Assembly: GCA_025618425.1 (NCBI GenBank) | Contig: CM046833.1 | Span: 35,996,774 to 36,060,773, forward strand | Reading direction: 5' to 3' | DNA length: 64,000 bases | Source: Heliocidaris tuberculata | Taxonomy: Eukaryota > Echinodermata > Echinoidea > Camarodonta > Echinometridae | Shown here: positions 10,190-22,839 of the stretch, one piece after another | How positions within the stretch are numbered: position 1 is the stretch's first letter | Layout of the letters: each line of letters begins with the position of its first letter | Made by a program: the position numbers and the translations under genes | The notes under the pieces: model-generated | Databases searched by the model: none | The model's input: only the letters and a program-made list of their open reading frames with translations | What the model was told of the DNA's origin: nothing

Positions 10190-13100
10190 ACAAAAAGAGT
10201 GCAATTTGATAGTATTACCCTTATGTTTATTATTTGCAGAAAAAAGTTGGTCTTTTAAAATAGCTCGAGATTACTTTTTCAATTTTTGATGTCCCTATTT
10301 GGGCTATGTTGTACAAAAGTGATCATCAAACATGTACCGGTAATATGATATAACTGTATTACGTAATGGAACAGAGAAATCTTTATCAGCGCACAGAGAA
10401 CATGGAACAATCAGCCATGTGTGAATGTCCCCACTACTGAAGGACAGTGGAAACACATTCTGTTCAATTCACACATGTTTGGCGGCTCAGTATTGATATG
10501 TCTGTCCATATATCATCAAATCTACTTCAAAAGCGCAGCATCTGTACTTCATATAAGCCCCATCGCATTATGACAATAGTAATATACCTCTACCAGGACT
10601 CCGGGAGGAAATGGCATGGCATGTATTTATACATTAGACCACACTTCTGGTGTTTGTCGAACAATGTAGACCACCCTGTTCACATGGGGAAAGAACAACC
10701 GCAACAGCGTTTTAAACCACGTTCTGATCTTAACCTAGAGAATACGAAGCTCAAGATATCTCAGCCTGGGATTTATAGATCAAAATCAAATTGTATCCAA
10801 CAGTATAAAGACATAAGTAAATGATTTCCAAGATATGTTGCTTCTGTCATAATGCATTAATATTTATAGCACATTATGCTAAGCACTGATTCAAAACATG
10901 TTATGATCTTATGAAGATAATCTTGAATTCACACATTACTTGTAGTAAATTCCTTATAATTGCATCTCAAAGACTACATTTGATTCTTTAAAATCTTTAC
11001 ATAATACTTCCACTAGTAATAAAATAAAATCTAAAAAGAGATTAGGGCTATTTGAAAAAAATGCCAAATTCTTAGATTTAGGTTGGAAGATACCAACATT
11101 ATGATATGACAAAAGTTTATTGCAAGATATCCAATCCTAGAAATGCAAGTCTACATCCCACATCAACGTTTCTGAAAAAATGTTCACTTTACATTCCACT
11201 GAAAATATTATTCTTACTCTGAAATATATTTCAGTGCTTTAGGAGTACATAGATATATATATATATATATACCCCAATATTGCTTTTCATCGCTTTTCCA
11301 AGCTCGCAACATTGAACTCCCAGAGCTAAAAACAGTTCCTCTTTAAAATGACATCTTGTTATTGAGTAGCCCGCTCTTATTTCATCCATACTTGGGCTGT
11401 TGACATTTTTCACTTATGTCCCATCTCATAAGATAGTTGTATATATAACAACGTTGGAAGGAAGCAATAAGAGTCTGTTTTTCTCTCATCCCACTCTCAC
11501 CCCGGCTAAATTTATTTCCCTACGATATTGGATGTGTCTATATTGCAATATGAGGGGAATGCTTAGCTGATCGCGACCGCTGCCGGACCGCCTAGCCGAT
11601 TGCGTGGGCAATATTGGTATATGGAAGGGATAAAAAATGCATGGACCTATGTAAGAGATGACAAATGCTCATTATGGACAATAGATGAATTTGCTATTAA
11701 AAGCAAGCAATGAATAACAAATGTCATCTTCCATTATGCAAGCATCATTATCAAAATTGTGCTGAGAAATTATGGAATGATAAATGTTTCATTTTGGTTG
11801 TTTAGTTTCACAAAGGATAGGAAAAGAACAGTTTATCATGGGGGGGGGGGGGGGTTTCAAGTACATATTTGTGAAAGTGAATAATATGTATTAGATCCCA
11901 TTTCTCTAAACATGGTATTAATTTTATACATGGCATTTCTGTCAATAATACTTCTTAGGTTAAATGCTGTTAACTTCTTGGTATTACTGGTTATCCATTA
12001 CATACTTGAATGCTTTTCACCTTACACATTTCTGTTTATGGTAAGCCTACTTTAAAGCAGGGAAAAGTGTCCTTCGTTTTTTTTAAACATGACAGTTCTG
12101 ACTATGTACATACATATACAAGGATAACTGATATAGACTTTATTATTTTGAAAGAATTAATTACATGTTAAGAATACACTGCATTTCCACCTAACTACAA
12201 AAATTATTTCCATTCAATTCATACTGGAAATTTCAGCTGATGGTTCTGAGAGGGTTAAAGCATTTAAACGTTTTGAATGTAAGCTGACCACACAGAATCC
12301 CATGTGGTCCCCCATGTATCCCACAGAGAGACTGGTACTCCCATTACGCCAGTGTCATCACACCTCTTCTCCATAGGTGTCACAGTTTGGAGTCCTTTGA
12401 AATCTGATCACCAGCCCACCCCAAACATGGAAAGTTCAGTGCTTTGTACTTACTGAGAAAAAAAAATTCTGACTCATTAAAATAAAATTAGGGGCGTGTT
12501 TTTATAGTCATAGTTGAGGAATTTTACCATGACATTTTGATTTTGAATAAGAATGAAATATCTCTCAATTTCGGCATGGTGGGTACATTTCAATTTTCAT
12601 TTTGTTCATCAACTTTTTACAAATGTTTAAAAAAGAACTTGAAATTAGGGTAATTATACATACTACTATCTTCAAGTAATCATATTTTATAGCTTTGTGT
12701 GAGGACATTATTTGTTCAACCTGAATTATGTAACATGCCCGACATAGCATCAGCTCAACAGCATAGAGTGGAGTTTGAGAAAGAGATCAATATGGAGACA
12801 AAATGAGAAGAGAGAAAAGAGAGAGCGAGAGGGAGGTGGCTCAATTGAAATGACTGCTGCAAAATCCATTTCAGAGAAATGAATTTAGATAGGAGAGGAA
12901 AAGAAATACATACGTGAGAAGTTTAAAGAAATGTACGATAAGGAATTGCAGCACACTTGTGAACCATGCAGTAAAAATACCAATATGCACTTCCCTCATT
13001 AGCGATTCATAGATGTACAAGTGAGGGCAGATTTTGAACAAAGGGCAGCTATGGCTTGTTCAAGCAAACCCAAGAAAAGTACTATTTAAGTTAGAATTGA

Positions 13101-13330
13101 TGAGTGCCATAACCAAGAATGAAGGCTAGTTCAAATTAACGCTAATTCTGGAGAAATTTTGCGTGATTAGGTGCGAACTGAGAGAGGGCACGGCTCGGCA
13201 CTAACGAGGTGTGAATTAGACACCAACGACAAAAACACTCGCGGAATTAACTCCGCTAAGTTTGCTCACGATAACGGGGCAGAACAAAAGAAGGACGTAC
13301 GTCATCAAAGCAACTTCAAACCTGGCATGA
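10190..13330. other. Intronic DNA, nothing coding recognised
   Basis: It contains one (AT)n run and a G15 run at 11840. A 125-codon plus-strand frame at 10447-10824 has ordinary AT-rich composition and no recognisable motif, and a frame of that length is expected about once by chance in a window of this size and composition. Confidence 0.5.
11253..11271. repeat. (AT)n microsatellite
   Basis: 19 bp of alternating AT. Confidence 0.9.
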
Positions 13331-13334
13331 CAAC

Positions 13335-13374
13335 GGGAGCGAAGGGTGGTGGTATAAGGAGAGGGAAAGAAAAG

Positions 13375-13406
<32 letters not shown>

Positions 13407-13860
13407 CAGAACATTCTTATAGATGTTGGAGATTTTGTGGAGAATGGGGGAAAGTGAGAGGTGAGGGGAGAGAGAGGAGATGAAAAAGAGAGGAAGAGAG
13501 AGTGAAAGAGAAATGAGCGAAAGAGGGGACAGAGGGAGAGGAGGTAGAGGACAGATGGATCGAGGAAGGGAGTGAGAGAGAGACACACAGAAGGAGAGAA
13601 TAAAAGACTAGAAGATATTTGAAAAGAGAGCAGTAAGAGGGAAGGGAAAATAAGAGACAAGAAAAAGAAGAGACCAGAGAAAGAGATGAGGAAGAGACAA
13701 GGAAGAGGTGTAGAATGGAAGATGGAGAGTCATCTACAGAGATGGGGAAAGAGGGAAAGAGAAAGTGTGACAAAAAGAGACTGACAGTGAAAGAGAGAGA
13801 GAGAGAGGAGATATATAGCAGAGAAAGAGAGACATATGAAGAAGGAAATACAACTAAAGA
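13335..13860. repeat. Purine (GA)-rich tract
   Basis: Over 500 bp of almost unbroken purines on plus, with a pure (GA)n block near 13376-13407. Confidence 0.92.
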
Positions 13861-13869
13861 ACATTCTTC

Positions 13870-15550
13870 TAGATGGCTAGAATATGATGCATTATTTCAG
13901 TTAATCTTTCAACACAATCCAAGATGACCTTGAGAAAACACCAAGCATGCTTTAAATTTGATTGGCATGTAATCAAAATTGCTGGTATTTATGAACAGGT
14001 AATTGAGAGAAAAGCAGATAAAAGAGCAAAGAGGAAAAGGCAATAGTATAATTTTGTTAGATCTTTAGGTCTGATAAAGTTGATGACATATTGGAGTAGG
14101 AATATCACGTACACAATGTCTGCTCAAAATGTCTCAGTGGTCGAATGCACTACTGGTGTATACACACAACCAAAGATTAGAAAAATGTAAAAATTGCCAT
14201 GCAGCTAACAACAACAACAACAAAATCAAAGAAATTCTTACATCATAAATGAGCTTATGAAACAATTTCTCACAACCATTTCTACCAAGATAGTAAATAC
14301 TGCTCTATCAAAAAAAATAAAAAAAAAAAATAAAACATTGAAATTGAAGGAATGGATATTTGATGTATGATAAATGCTTTGTACACAAATTTTTATGCTC
14401 CAAATATTTCAATCTCCCTGCAAACCACGCTAATAAATCAGCAAACTTATTATATCTCAATATTCTGGGATATTTAGACCATATGGGCATTGGTGAAATA
14501 CAATGGTCAGTGTTGGAGTTTTTATGTGTTTATATCACTGTCATGACTGACCTGTAGAGAAATGATTTAAAGTGTGGACTAGACTCTCTTTTCAGGTCTC
14601 TTTAATCATCATCCCTGAAAACAATTTCTGTGGTATACGTCACTTCATTGTGCCATGCAGGTTCATATATTTATCAACCTTAAAAAAAAAATCTAAAAAT
14701 CAGAGCATTTTGAGCATAAACGAAACGTCAAATCCACTGCCAGAAACTCATGACAGGATACTTCTTTTCGCAAAAAAGCAAAATGAATGATCATCTAACA
14801 AAATAAAAGTTAACAGGACATCCATCTGTCACAGAACCCATTAAATAGCTATCATAAATTTCTGTTTATTTTCTCAAAATCTGTGGATTAAACAGATATT
14901 CCTGGAACCATGTCGACACACGAAGACACATGCCACTGATGCTCCTTACAGGCTCTAAACAGAGGTGGACCACCAGCGAAAAAGAAGACAAAAACTGGAG
15001 CAAATTCTCTTTGTAGGTAGTATGAAAACTTGTTTGTTATTTCAAGAAACCGTCGCATGATTTCAAAGCTAGGTACTAATGCAAAGCTGGGGAGAAGAAG
15101 CGGTACAAAGGATGAGAAAGGAATGAAAAAAAGGAGATGTTTCTCTGAATAGTTATGTCTGGGGGAAGTCTCGCTTTACGCTGGGCCCCCATGTCGATAG
15201 TGCCAATCAGGGATGTTTATGTGACAATTACATGTGGTGTGGGGAGCAGCGTGATGCAAGGATCGGCAAGGACAGAGGCTTGGGTAGGTAAAGAAAGTCT
15301 TTGGGGGGAAGGAGGAAATCTGTTTGTTTCTCAAACATCCAAGTGTTTGTCATGGTGCATTCTTGTTTTCATTATATTACTCATCATACATATGTATGTC
15401 GACTAACCTGTTAAGCATGCGGATATAATCATTTCAAACAAGGAAAATACAAAATGAATGAAAAGACCTCCACAAATTTCTACTTTTTCAGAGTTGGAGT
15501 CACATTTTGGTCATTTAAATCATTTATTACACATGTACGTTGATCCTAAA
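13870..15550. other. Intronic DNA, nothing recognised
   Basis: Only short poly-A and (AAC)n runs. Confidence 0.5.
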
Positions 15551-15554
15551 GCAA

Positions 15555-15634
15555 TTAACCTATTGTCTACCACAATTAAAATGTTCCTTTATTAAGCGTA
15601 GGGTAAAAAAAGAATTCAGTAGTCAAGATGTTAA
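15555..15634. mobile_element. 80-bp TTAA-bounded hairpin element, copy 2
   Basis: Starts TTAACCTATTGTCTAC and ends AGAATTCAGTAGTCAAGATGTTAA. It is 80 bp including both TTAA sites, like copy 1, and alignable end to end without gaps. TTCCTxTATTAAGC in the middle is also shared. Confidence 0.75.
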
Positions 15635-16212
15635 ATACCAAGAATAAATGAAACTCACATAGTGAAATAGGTCTTTAAAAAGATATATACTACTATTCTG
15701 GGCATTAAGCATATTTACCACACAGTCTCATACATTTTTTCCCCATTTTTTTCTTCCTCCAAGGAGTAAGCATTAATGCCCATCAAGAAAGGATGTTCAG
15801 ACAATTTTTCATCCCTTTCTTGTACACCGAAAAGTGCTTTGGTTTTCGTCACCACATAATTTCACAATTCACTTGAGAAATAGAAAACAAACACATTATT
15901 ACATGCGGAATGGAAATGGGTATTTAGCAACCAGCGGGGAACAACAAGCAGTGCCGTCATCAGGAAAACAGTTCACACTTGAAACAGGCCCCAAGCACTT
16001 TAATAGCACCCAAACAGGTTCATAAAACAGCTCAGATCTGTCCTGTTTTCCATCACGTATTAACTCATGTTGTTATATTGGCATACAAGGCATTTCGTAA
16101 TTGATCAAACGTCAGGTTGGTTTAGGGCTAAACGGCTCCAAACATCCAAGAACTGTTCTGTTAACCATCAAGTTGTCCCGACCACGTCTGAGAATGTCTT
16201 GGTATGTATTGT

Positions 16213-16285
16213 ATGCTAAGTGCCAAAAGGACATTAAATCTTATCCTCTAAGATGGAGTTAACGCCCTTCTGGCTCTTATATACA
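16213..16285. mobile_element. Hairpin element (GAGCCAGAAGGG family)
   Basis: The left arm is GTGCCAAAAGGACATTAAAT and the right arm is the well-preserved GAGTTAACGCCCTTCTGGCTCT. Confidence 0.65.
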
Positions 16286-16289
16286 GTAT

Positions 16290-18015
16290 GAAGGTGATTT
16301 TCGTTGATCCCAAGTTTCCGGACTGGGCATCTAAATACATGTTTTCTACCCAACTGGACTCACAGACATTATCAGATTATGGGAGTCAACAAAAACCAAT
16401 TGGTACGATCATTATAAAAATGATCATTAAAATAAGCCTTCTTTACTGTAAAGCCATTTCTACATTCTGAGACCAACAGCTCTGTGGGGATAATCCTGTA
16501 ACAAACCTGATAATTTTCTTCCTTTCTTCACAAGTAAATAAATCACTAAACAGGACAGAAGTGTAACATTCAGTTCATTAGAAGCATGGCCTTTTATCAA
16601 ACTTAATTTTCCTTTATAGTCATTTTCCAAGAGAAACACAAACATCTTCACACAGGCTGTCGTGAGAAGTACAGTGGCTTATCATTCAATCCATCGTTTT
16701 CCCAAAAATACAAAGGCATCTTCCTTTAATTTTTCCACCCACCTTGTTGAAATATGTGGCATACAGCATCAATTATATATCTTCGTCTTTACTAACATAC
16801 CGCAGAAGGTCTGGTGAAACAGACTACACATTCTACCAACACATCTGGCTAAAAACAATGGCAAGGTCTGAAGCCCAAGACTACACCAAGGAGACAGGCT
16901 GCTGCAAGTTCAAGTGTACAATGTAATTGGCACCCTGGGTTAACCAATATCAAAGCAATTTGTCACTCACTGCCGCAATCTATTCCAACATTTTTTTTTT
17001 TCTTCTCCGCCCTACTGTAGAGATATGGGCATACTTCTTTTTTAATACCCACAGGGGTTACTGTAAGTCAGGACCATACGATAAAAATATGAATCACGGC
17101 TTTGGACTTAAGCCTTTGTTGTGGTCAGTTCAGTGTTTTATGTGACAGGCTTTGGGGTAATAGTCCAGTGGCAGTTGTGTGCACTGTCCATAGTCATGTT
17201 GGAAGATATCTTTTTGAGTGTAAAGGAAGTTTATTTGTGGTTTGTAAGCTCCTCAGAGAGAGATCTGCAATATGGCTCCATAATTTACTGAGAGTAATGT
17301 CAGTGGCCTTAAAGGGAAAATAAAATATCTTGATTTGAATTATAAAGAAAGTGAGAATATGAAAATAAGAAAATGGAAATAATTATGATAATAATTTTAC
17401 ACATTTCCATAACAAGCAAAGTATAAAGGTTTCAAGTTGGCAACTTAAGTCAAATTTCTAAATTAAATGTAATTGCTTGGGTTATAGAAGAAAGTAAGTG
17501 TAATTTTACAGTGTTTTATCAATTAAATGTAACTCAGTGTATTGTAACATATTTGTTTTACAATGGGTTTAAAGGTTCACAACTCTAAACACCGCACAGG
17601 ACATTTATACTTCCAAAGCTGCCTGTACAAGACAGTGCAGCATCAGCCTTTCATGTATATTTCTGATGAAAATATAAATAAATTTGATTTAACTTTTCTG
17701 ATACTAGTTTCAAAACACCATATTCTACCTTTAAAGTGTTTAATCCCTGAGATTGGAAACATAAAGGGTTTGGGGGTAAGTACTGCCACATTCTCCTGGA
17801 ATGTTTTACAGCAATAAAGACCTCTAGATCTGTTGAGAGATCCAGTAAAACTTTATGGGACTCTATAGCACTCTATCCATATGTCTCCTGGTTTGCTGGT
17901 AAATAACTTTCAAGTCATCGTGAAATTGCTCTTTGTTCAAACTTGCCAAAAGTTGTAGATTCCTCTCGGATGGGTACTAGAAGACTGCATTTAATCATCT
18001 GCCATGGGACACCCA
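16290..18015. other. Intronic DNA, nothing recognised
   Basis: No repeat family or exon found. Confidence 0.5.
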
Positions 18016-18018
18016 CCG

Positions 18019-18032
18019 CCCCCCCCCCCCCC

Positions 18033-18069
<37 letters not shown>

Positions 18070-18110
18070 AAAAATAAAAAAAAGGGGGGAGAATAATAAG
18101 AAGAAAAATA
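18019..18110. repeat. C15-A34 run and A-rich tail
   Basis: Fifteen C (18019-18033) directly followed by 34 A (18034-18067) and further A-rich sequence. It could be a retroposed poly-A tail, but no element body is recognisable before it. Confidence 0.85.
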
Positions 18111-19004
18111 AAAGGAAATCCAGGTGGCAGGGCGAGGTGGAAGGTAGAATAACTTTAATATGTTATAATTTGAAGATTCTCAAATTCTGCCTGAGTATTA
18201 CATGAGTCAATTATTTAAATTATTTGAATGAAACAGCACCTGTAAATAAACAACCACAGTGTTTCAACAACAGCAAAATCAAATCTACATTGTTCATAAG
18301 CCTTACTGTACAACATCTATGTTGTCCCCCCTTTCACAAGTGCACCTTTATTGGGCTATCAGAATTATTCCTCTAAAGCTATTATCATCATTACTTGCTG
18401 ACTTGTTTATGCTTTCAATGCTTTACATTCTAAATGCTTTTATGACTTTTTAACCAATAAAATCTTTAATCTGGAATACATAATATTCTTCTCTGCTTGC
18501 TTCATTTTATTTCATTATGAAATTTAAGAGTAAAACCTGTGGTATACATACTTGTTCTTTGTCCATGCCAATGTTTTATTGGTAGTAGTTAATCCTCTGA
18601 AGAAGGCCTTCCAATGAAGGAGTTTAGAAGGACATTTGTATATTAGCACCTATGCTCCTAGGTCATTCCAGTTTTATGTGAAATTACATTAGCAGTGCCG
18701 GTTACCAACAAGGACATTTTGCTTTGAATTCATAGGAAAAGGAAAAAATCTATCTTCACTTTCAATCATTCCTTCATTTTTCCTTCATTTTGAGAGGGAC
18801 TGAGATAAAGGTACATTTATTCCATACATATAAAGAAAGACTGATATTACTCTTATTTCTTTATAATTGTTTCTAGAATTGAACTTCACTACTTCCTTGA
18901 ATTACACATCTAATTCATCAGTCTTTTATATACAAAAGATTTGTTAGATTCATCTTTTTATCTGAAACAAAAAAATACTTTGTTTAATATCTATAAACAG
19001 GAAA

Positions 19005-19062
19005 GATGAAATAGAAAGAAAGAGGGGCAGAGAGTGAAAAAGAGAAAGGGCAATAAATGAGA

Positions 19063-19104
<42 letters not shown>

Positions 19105-19105
19105 G
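19005..19105. repeat. (GA)n microsatellite
   Basis: A purine tract ending in a pure GA run of about 35 bp and GGGGGTGGG. Confidence 0.92.
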
Positions 19106-19374
19106 TGGGTAAACTTCAAGATATTGGAAAAGAGGGAAAGAGGGAAAGTGTTTGAGAAAAGCCCAATTGAACAGCCTCTAAAAATATAACCGTGAGTAAC
19201 TCACCAGGAATCTACAAAGATGGCAGTGCTAACAATTCGGAGTGTGTACATACAGACAGGTTATATGTAAATTGACCTGCTTGGTAATGAGAAATGTACA
19301 CATTATTAAAATACCAATCACTGTCCCTTTGGTTGGGTCATGTTCAGTCAATGCAAACAAGTCTCTTGATACTT

Positions 19375-19452
19375 CACTTTACCTTACTCTCTCACTCTTT
19401 CTCTCTTTCACTTTTATATTTATCCCCCCCCCCTTTTTTCTCTCTCCCTCAC

Positions 19453-19488
<36 letters not shown>

Positions 19489-19615
19489 CTTCTTGCTATC
19501 ATTTTTGTTTTTCCTAAGCTCACAAAGAGCTGGTCACACACTCTCTTTCTCTCTACCACTCCTTTCTCTGTGTCTCTCTCTTTCTCCCCTTTTCTTCCAT
19601 CTTTATCTATCTTTC
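19375..19615. repeat. (CT)n microsatellite, interrupted
   Basis: CTCT runs and a C9T6 block. The longest pure CT block is near 19451-19490. Confidence 0.9.
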
Positions 19616-19770
19616 CATGCAGTGACCTATTCAGGAAGGTTTCCGTTTAATTCACAGCAATTTTCAAATAATTCCCGTTTAAAGCTCTCCATAATTTAAC
19701 CTGTTGTGTGATTTCCATAATATTTTCACAGATTAAAAATCATTCATATACGCTCAAAATCATTACAGTG

Positions 19771-19802
19771 TTCTTTCTCTCTCTCTCTCTCTCTCTCTAC
19801 CT
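19771..19802. repeat. (CT)n microsatellite
   Basis: TTCTTTCTCTCTCTCTCTCT-type run. Confidence 0.9.
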
Positions 19803-20399
19803 CCTTGAAGTCCAATCTGTTACAGACCTGTTCAAACATAAGAGCCAGTCTGCTTTGTGTCTAGACTAATTACAGTTTGGTCAACTTCAAAGTGGGCACT
19901 CAAATTAGACCCAAATATTTGCTATTTAAGTAAGAAAATTTGATAACAGTCACTAATGAGACCGAGGGAGTTTCTCCAGAGCCTAAAATGACGTGAAATA
20001 TTTCGCCTCTGAAAGATATTTGCTACTTTTCTCCGACAGGGTGATGGATTGATTTTTCCGAGCAAATTAATTTCTGGCACAGACTGACAGATAGTTTGTA
20101 CAATGAAGTATGAGAGACTGTACAAACATAATGTAAGAAAAGTAGAGAGTAGAAGGCTGGAACATTATTGGAAAAGGTTTGGAAAGGAAAAAAAAAACTT
20201 TCAAAAATGATGTACTGGATGTTATGTGTCATATAATAAGATAATGATTTCTGAATACCAAGCGGGTTTAAAGGAAGTGGTTATCGATCATATTAAGAGA
20301 AGTCTGTGCCATGGAAAAATACATACTGAAGAGATCAACAGGGGAAGGGCCTGGACTGAGAACAAAATAGAGGACTGAAAAGAAAAAGGATGTATGCTT

Positions 20400-20791
20400 T
20401 ATGACAAAAAGAGGATGAAACAGAAGGAAGGAAAGAAAAATAGGACAGTGACAAACAAACAGACAGAGAAAGAAAGTGAGACAGAAATAGACAGCAAGAC
20501 ACATAGAGACATACACAGAATGTATATGTGAGAGAGAGGGAGAGACAGATAGCCATGATGTGTATGAATGTGCATGAGAGAGAGAGAAAGAGAGAGAGAA
20601 AGAGAAGACAGAGCACGAATGACAGAGAGATAGAGACAGATAGAGAAAGAATGAGAGAGATAGAGAGACAAATAGAGAGACAGATAGAGAGACAGATAGA
20701 GACACACACACAGATAGAGAGATAAAGAGAAAGAATGAATGAGAGAGATAGAGAGAGATAAAATGAGAAAGAGAAAAAGAGACAGAGACAG

Positions 20792-20835
<44 letters not shown>

Positions 20836-20855
20836 ATAGAGAGAGTGAGAGCTGG
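20400..20855. repeat. GA/GATA/GACA composite tract
   Basis: GAGAGACAGATA-type units of about 12 bp (20630-20730) grade into a pure (GA)n block at about 20800-20833. It underlies the 168-204-codon Ser/Leu open frames on minus, which I do not call genes. Confidence 0.92.
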
Positions 20856-20899
20856 TGCCAGTGGTGGCAGACACAAGGACATCTAACCTTACTCTGTTT

Positions 20900-22380
20900 T
20901 ACCAATCAAATTTCTCTGGATATCAATTTACTATTAATAATCAAAACCTGATTGATTCAGAAGACTGAGAATGAATCAAAAGCTAATATAAAATGAAATG
21001 AATATCTATGCTCCCAAAACTAATTTCATCCTGGCATTCCGCTGTTCACATACAAACGCTGTAACTCTACGGCAAAGACAAAAACAAATCCCCATTCTTC
21101 TTGCTCAGCAAGTCGAAAGATTGCAGAAACAAATCCATAAATCAATACTCAGGGATTGCGGCTATCAAAGCTTAAAAAAAGAATCGGCTTATAACAATTC
21201 TGTTTTGGCTGTCATTCTCATCCAGTGTTCTTTCCAGCTCAAAAGTTGAATTAAGTATCTACTCACCAATCCGCTTTGCATGCTCATGCAATATTCAAAA
21301 GGTAATACATGCATAGTGATGTCTTATGTCTGGTGTAATTTGACCATGTTTCGATGATTTCTAACGTGATCATAAGATTAGGAGCGCATGTGCATAAGTA
21401 TACGTACAAATCATTAGGCTTGTCTCGTCAATGGAAGGTAATTCTAGCAAACTGTGCGTCAGGTCTCCTGGAAACGATATTGATTTTCCTCCATTTTTTT
21501 ATTTGCTGTTATGAAGATTTGTCAAAAGCAGGACTGACAAAAAGCAGAGCTGATTTCACCTGCGCTCTCTTGGAAAAAGGTGTAAACACCTCCAACCACT
21601 TTGAAGATGAAAATACACTAAAACGTACACGGATACTGAAGACATAATGGCGAGGTATAATAATGATATCTGGAGTGCTTCGATTGAATGTTGCGCAGTA
21701 GACATTGCTGTGCCATAGGCAGAATACATTATCAGGAACTGAAAATTGTTTGGAACCTTGCAACTTCCAACCATCAAGGATAAGTATCGTCTACAGGGGT
21801 GAATAAATCTGTTTGTCTTCCCCATATTGGCAACATTTTTTCGTTTACAACTCCTTAAAAAAAAAAAGGTGAATATTCACTCTTTTTTTCACTCCCCTGG
21901 GAGTCACATCATAGATCATATGTTTAGGAGTGAATCGAGTGCTCTCAACCCCCCCCCCCCACTAATTTGTCAAGAAAGATGATGATCATGCATATTAATT
22001 TGTGTTTCCAATCTGAAGAATTCAAAGAATTGTATAGGCCTACCATCTTGTAGAGAAGTGATATCACAATCATGTGACCTTAGATATTCCAAAATGCAAA
22101 TTGTAATGAAAGCGAAAAGGATCGACTACATTGAAAAAAATACTGCCTTACACATTAAGGTAGAAGCAATGACAACACAAACTATGCTTTTATTTTTAGT
22201 TCTAGCACAACCACATACCAGCAAGTTTTGAAACAGCATTTGGAAATAAACCTCAACATCATTCATAATTCATACAATAAATTAGAATGAAGGAATATTG
22301 CATTATGTGGAATCCAAGATGTGAGAACTGTGGAACAAAAAATATTGCTTGATTTAAAATACCAATAAATAATGCAGTTA
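20900..22380. other. Intronic DNA next to the signal-peptide exon
   Basis: A strong minus donor sequence ATTG|GTGAGT occurs at about 21260-21265, but the preceding frame carries a stop and no signal peptide, so I do not call an exon. C12 run at 21949-21960. Confidence 0.4.
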
Positions 22381-22387
22381 TACTCAC

Positions 22388-22448
22388 CTAGTATTATCAG
22401 AAGACTAGTATATATCCAGAATGATTTCGATTTCCTCTTGAAAGCCAT
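22388..22448 (-). CDS. robo: Robo-like receptor, signal-peptide exon (first coding exon)
   Basis: Read on the minus strand, an ATG in good context (purine at -3, G at +4) opens a 20-codon frame. It has a basic n-region (KRKSK) followed by the hydrophobic core FWIYTSLLIIL. The frame ends CTA G at a strong GTGAGT donor (bases 22382-22387 on the plus strand), so it leaves in phase 1. The Ig exon at 6519-6655 enters in phase 1 with CT, so the split codon becomes GCT (Ala) and the core continues as LLIILAVGA. That makes a textbook secretory signal with a likely cleavage after Ala24 (V-G-A) or Ala26. An in-frame upstream ATG (22494-22496) would add 16 residues and weaken the signal-peptide shape, so I chose the inner ATG. 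The assignment rests on phase match, signal-peptide quality and order relative to the Ig exon; no transcript was available. Confidence 0.68.
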
Positions 22449-22537
22449 TGCTTTCCAGAGTGAGTTATATCCACAAAATAGTTTCTCCAAAAACATCACA
22501 AATGAATACTCCTTGTACCTTGGTGGCAGGTTTTCGT
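22449..22537 (-). other. Likely 5' UTR part of the signal-peptide exon
   Basis: Upstream of the chosen ATG the frame stays open through a second ATG at 22494-22496 and on to a TGA shortly before. A T-rich tract ending TTTATATTAG could serve as the acceptor at 22538-22539, giving an exon of about 150 bp. Whether this is an internal exon or lies downstream of a transcription start cannot be told from sequence alone. Confidence 0.3.
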
Positions 22538-22839
22538 CTAATATAAATCAAATTGATGCAATGAACATCTTTAAGTAGATGTAGAGAACTGCAGCTCCAG
22601 CACGCTGATGTCGATCCATAAAATGACTTGGCATGGACTACCAAGAAATGCTTCCTTGCATTCTAGTATGACAATATATCATCAAACTGGATGTATCTTT
22701 GAATAAGACAACAAACTATTCCGGGCTGCAAGCAAATTTTTTTGAATGATTGATGATGTACGAATTCCCTCGCAAATGTGACCAATATTTAAGAAATGCG
22801 ATCACAAGTTGTCCCAACAAGGTTCTGTCCTGTGTTTTC

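Larger units (their letters stand above)
6656..22387 (-). other. robo: First coding intron of the Robo-like gene (about 15.7 kb)
   Basis: Bounded by the GTGAGT donor at 22382-22387 and the TTCAG acceptor at 6656-6660, both read on minus and both phase 1. It contains no recognisable coding exon. Contents are hairpin elements, one 80-bp TTAA element, GA/CT tracts and ordinary AT-rich DNA. A long intron between signal peptide and Ig1 is usual for Robo genes in other animals. Confidence 0.65.

Noticed and set aside
10447..10824. 125-codon plus frame
   Set aside because: Length is about what chance gives once in a window of this size and base composition. No motif or splice-bounded structure.
20268..20905. 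Three overlapping 168-204-codon minus frames
   Set aside because: Translations of a GA/GACA tract in three frames. Ser/Leu-only composition.
21266..21330. Exon ending at ATTG|GTGAGT on minus
   Set aside because: The phase-1 frame has a stop close upstream and there is no signal peptide, unlike the exon at 22388-22448.
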